Shown: in pieces, positions 6,561 to 7,569 of the stretch
Numbering within the stretch: the stretch's first letter is position 1
Layout: each line of letters opens with the position of its first letter
NCBI GenBank assembly: GCA_937911795.1
Contig: CALDPJ010000294.1
Span: 1-7,569 of the forward strand
Direction: 5' to 3'
Source of the DNA: an uncultured Flavobacteriales bacterium
GTDB taxonomy: Bacteria; Bacteroidota; Bacteroidia; Flavobacteriales_D; SKUL01
Length of the DNA: 7,569 nucleotides
Notes under the pieces: generated by a model
Database searches by the model: none
What the model was told of the DNA's origin: nothing
Seen by the model: the letters and a program-made list of their open reading frames with translations, nothing else
Made by a program: the position numbers and the translations under genes

Positions 6561-6568
6561 CAAAGGTA
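6561..6568 (-). promoter_or_regulatory. -7 promoter element of the TPR gene
   Basis: Read on the minus strand this is TACCTTTG, an exact match to TAnnTTTG. Transcription would start near 6556, about 12 nt before the ATG at 6544. No TTTG or TTG is found at the usual distance upstream, so the promoter is supported by the -7 element alone. Confidence 0.42.
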
Positions 6569-6676
6569 AGAAAGCAGGTCGTTATTTGTCGTATCAATAC
6601 CCGAAGCAATTTTCACTATGATCCACCGTCATCATGACCCCTAAGAATACTACTTTAGTAAACTACATTATGTTTT

Positions 6677-7569
6677 ATGAAGTATTTAATCGTTGTCGGA
6701 GCAATGTTGGGCATGTTTGCCCTGATGCAGTGGTCAGAGGTTGCTGCAGAAGCCGCTGATTCATTTCACTCTGAAGAAGAAATACGGTGGTTCAGGCATC
6801 TGAACCGTTCTCTTCCCTCGGCTTCCAATGCTTTGTTTTCTGGTTCCGGTGCCTGCGTTCAGTGTCACGGCAGCGATCCCGATCAGATTGCGAGCATCGG
6901 TTCCAACGGCGCAGATATTAATGTGGTGGATGACTGGCGCGCTACCATGATGGCCAATTCGTCAAAGGATCCTTTCTGGCGTGCTAAAATAAGCCATGAA
7001 GTAATTGCCAATCCACAGTTGCAGGCGGAAATAGAAACTACTTGCACGTCCTGCCACGCGCCGTTGGGTCATTTTGCGTCAATGTTTCAGGGTCAGCAAC
7101 ATTATTCCATTCAGGAAATGATGGATGATTCCCTGGCGCTCGACGGTGTTTCCTGCGTTTCCTGCCACCAAATGTCTCCCGAAAATTTGGGAGACTTCTT
7201 TTCCGGGAATCTTTCTTTCGACACCAGTCTGGTTGCCTATGGCCCCTATATTTCTCCGTTGGCTTCTCCAATGATTGAAAGTTCAGGCTACACACCTGTA
7301 TATGGACAGCACATCAACACCTCTGAATTGTGCGCGGGCTGCCATACATTGATTACTGAGTCGGTAGATATCAACGGAAATCTTACCGGTAATTATTTTG
7401 TTGAACAGGCTACTTATCACGAATGGCTGAATTCGATTTACAACGACGAATCATCCTGCCAGTCGTGTCATTTACCGCGTATTGAAGGGCCTGTTCAAAT
7501 TGCCGCGGGTTATGATACTGAACCACGGTCTCATTTTGGGATGCATCATTTGGTAGGAGGAAATACTTA
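6677..7569 (+). CDS. Exported multiheme c-type cytochrome (5' part, runs off right edge)
   Basis: The frame is open from ATG 6677 to the window end: 297 codons plus two bases. Residues 1 to about 24 are a signal peptide (MK, hydrophobic core with several Met, then VAA), so the protein is exported, as c-type heme attachment requires. Five CxxCH heme sites are visible: CVQCH (60-64), CTSCH (123-127), CVSCH (160-164), CAGCH (219-223) and CQSCH (261-265). Between sites 1 and 2 is a DDWRATMMANSSKDPFWRAK region, and the visible end has HFGMHHLVGGN; both resemble long multiheme cytochromes of the cytochrome c554-like group. Extra histidines (for example 107, 132, 211) could serve as distal heme ligands. 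The role is electron transfer or a multiheme reductase/oxidase; the substrate cannot be told from this part. More heme sites and possibly a T9SS tail may lie beyond the edge. The start is fixed by the signal peptide; a near-match to the -7 consensus (TACTTTAG, 6651-6658) precedes it. Confidence 0.92.
   Translation, partial: MKYLIVVGAMLGMFALMQWSEVAAEAADSFHSEEEIRWFRHLNRSLPSASNALFSGSGACVQCHGSDPDQIASIGSNGADINVVDDWRATMMANSSKDPFWRAKISHEVIANPQLQAEIETTCTSCHAPLGHFASMFQGQQHYSIQEMMDDSLALDGVSCVSCHQMSPENLGDFFSGNLSFDTSLVAYGPYISPLASPMIESSGYTPVYGQHINTSELCAGCHTLITESVDINGNLTGNYFVEQATYHEWLNSIYNDESSCQSCHLPRIEGPVQIAAGYDTEPRSHFGMHHLVGGNT

Noticed and set aside
6628..6638. 11-bp odd palindrome GTCATCATGAC between the divergent TPR and cytochrome genes as an operator
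   Set aside because: Arms are only 5 bp with a 1-bp centre and do not extend; such matches are common by chance and it does not sit on a convincing promoter.
7038..7295. Minus-strand open frame of 85 codons inside the cytochrome gene
   Set aside because: It is antisense to three CxxCH-bearing segments or their surroundings in a strongly supported frame, and its translation is an Arg/Lys-rich shadow.

Overview
The window looks like a chromosomal segment from a Bacteroidota bacterium, free-living or environmental in character. The evidence is threefold. Two proteins carry type IX secretion system (T9SS) C-terminal sorting domains, one type A and one type B. A PorP/SprF-family outer-membrane protein follows the type B cargo directly. 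Promoter-like elements match the Bacteroidota -7 consensus TAnnTTTG, and clear Shine-Dalgarno sequences are generally absent. GC is in the mid-40s percent by eye. I cannot place it below phylum with confidence.

Layout from left to right. Positions 1-276 (minus): 5' part of a small exported protein of unknown function that runs off the left edge. 374-1402 (minus): exported protein of unknown function ending in a T9SS type A sorting domain, with a good Bacteroidota-type promoter at about 1432-1463 and a 9-bp direct repeat with 21-bp period directly upstream. 1525-1776 (minus): small His-rich cytoplasmic protein of unknown function. 1777-2141: AT-rich divergent intergenic region. 2142-4925 (plus): 927-residue secreted surface protein with a beta-rich N-terminal domain, six Cys-rich PKD repeats, an Ig-like linker and a type B sorting domain. 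4927-5988 (plus): PorP/SprF-family protein, one base after the previous stop. 6029-6544 (minus, convergent): small inner-membrane TPR protein. 6677-end (plus, divergent from the TPR gene): 5' part of an exported multiheme c-type cytochrome with five CxxCH sites before the right edge.

The clearest functional unit is the two-gene operon 2142-5988. The PKD protein is exported by Sec and then T9SS, and its type B tail is expected to need a PorP/SprF-like partner for secretion or surface anchoring, as in the SprB/SprF pair. The other genes show no obvious pathway link, although most products are exported.

I see no RNA genes, insertion sequences, CRISPR arrays or defence system. The most unusual sequence property is a 658-residue stretch of the PKD protein that contains no lysine or arginine but about 104 acidic residues. 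The next most interesting are the regular cysteine pattern of its PKD repeats and the LytTR-like direct repeat at the type A cargo promoter.
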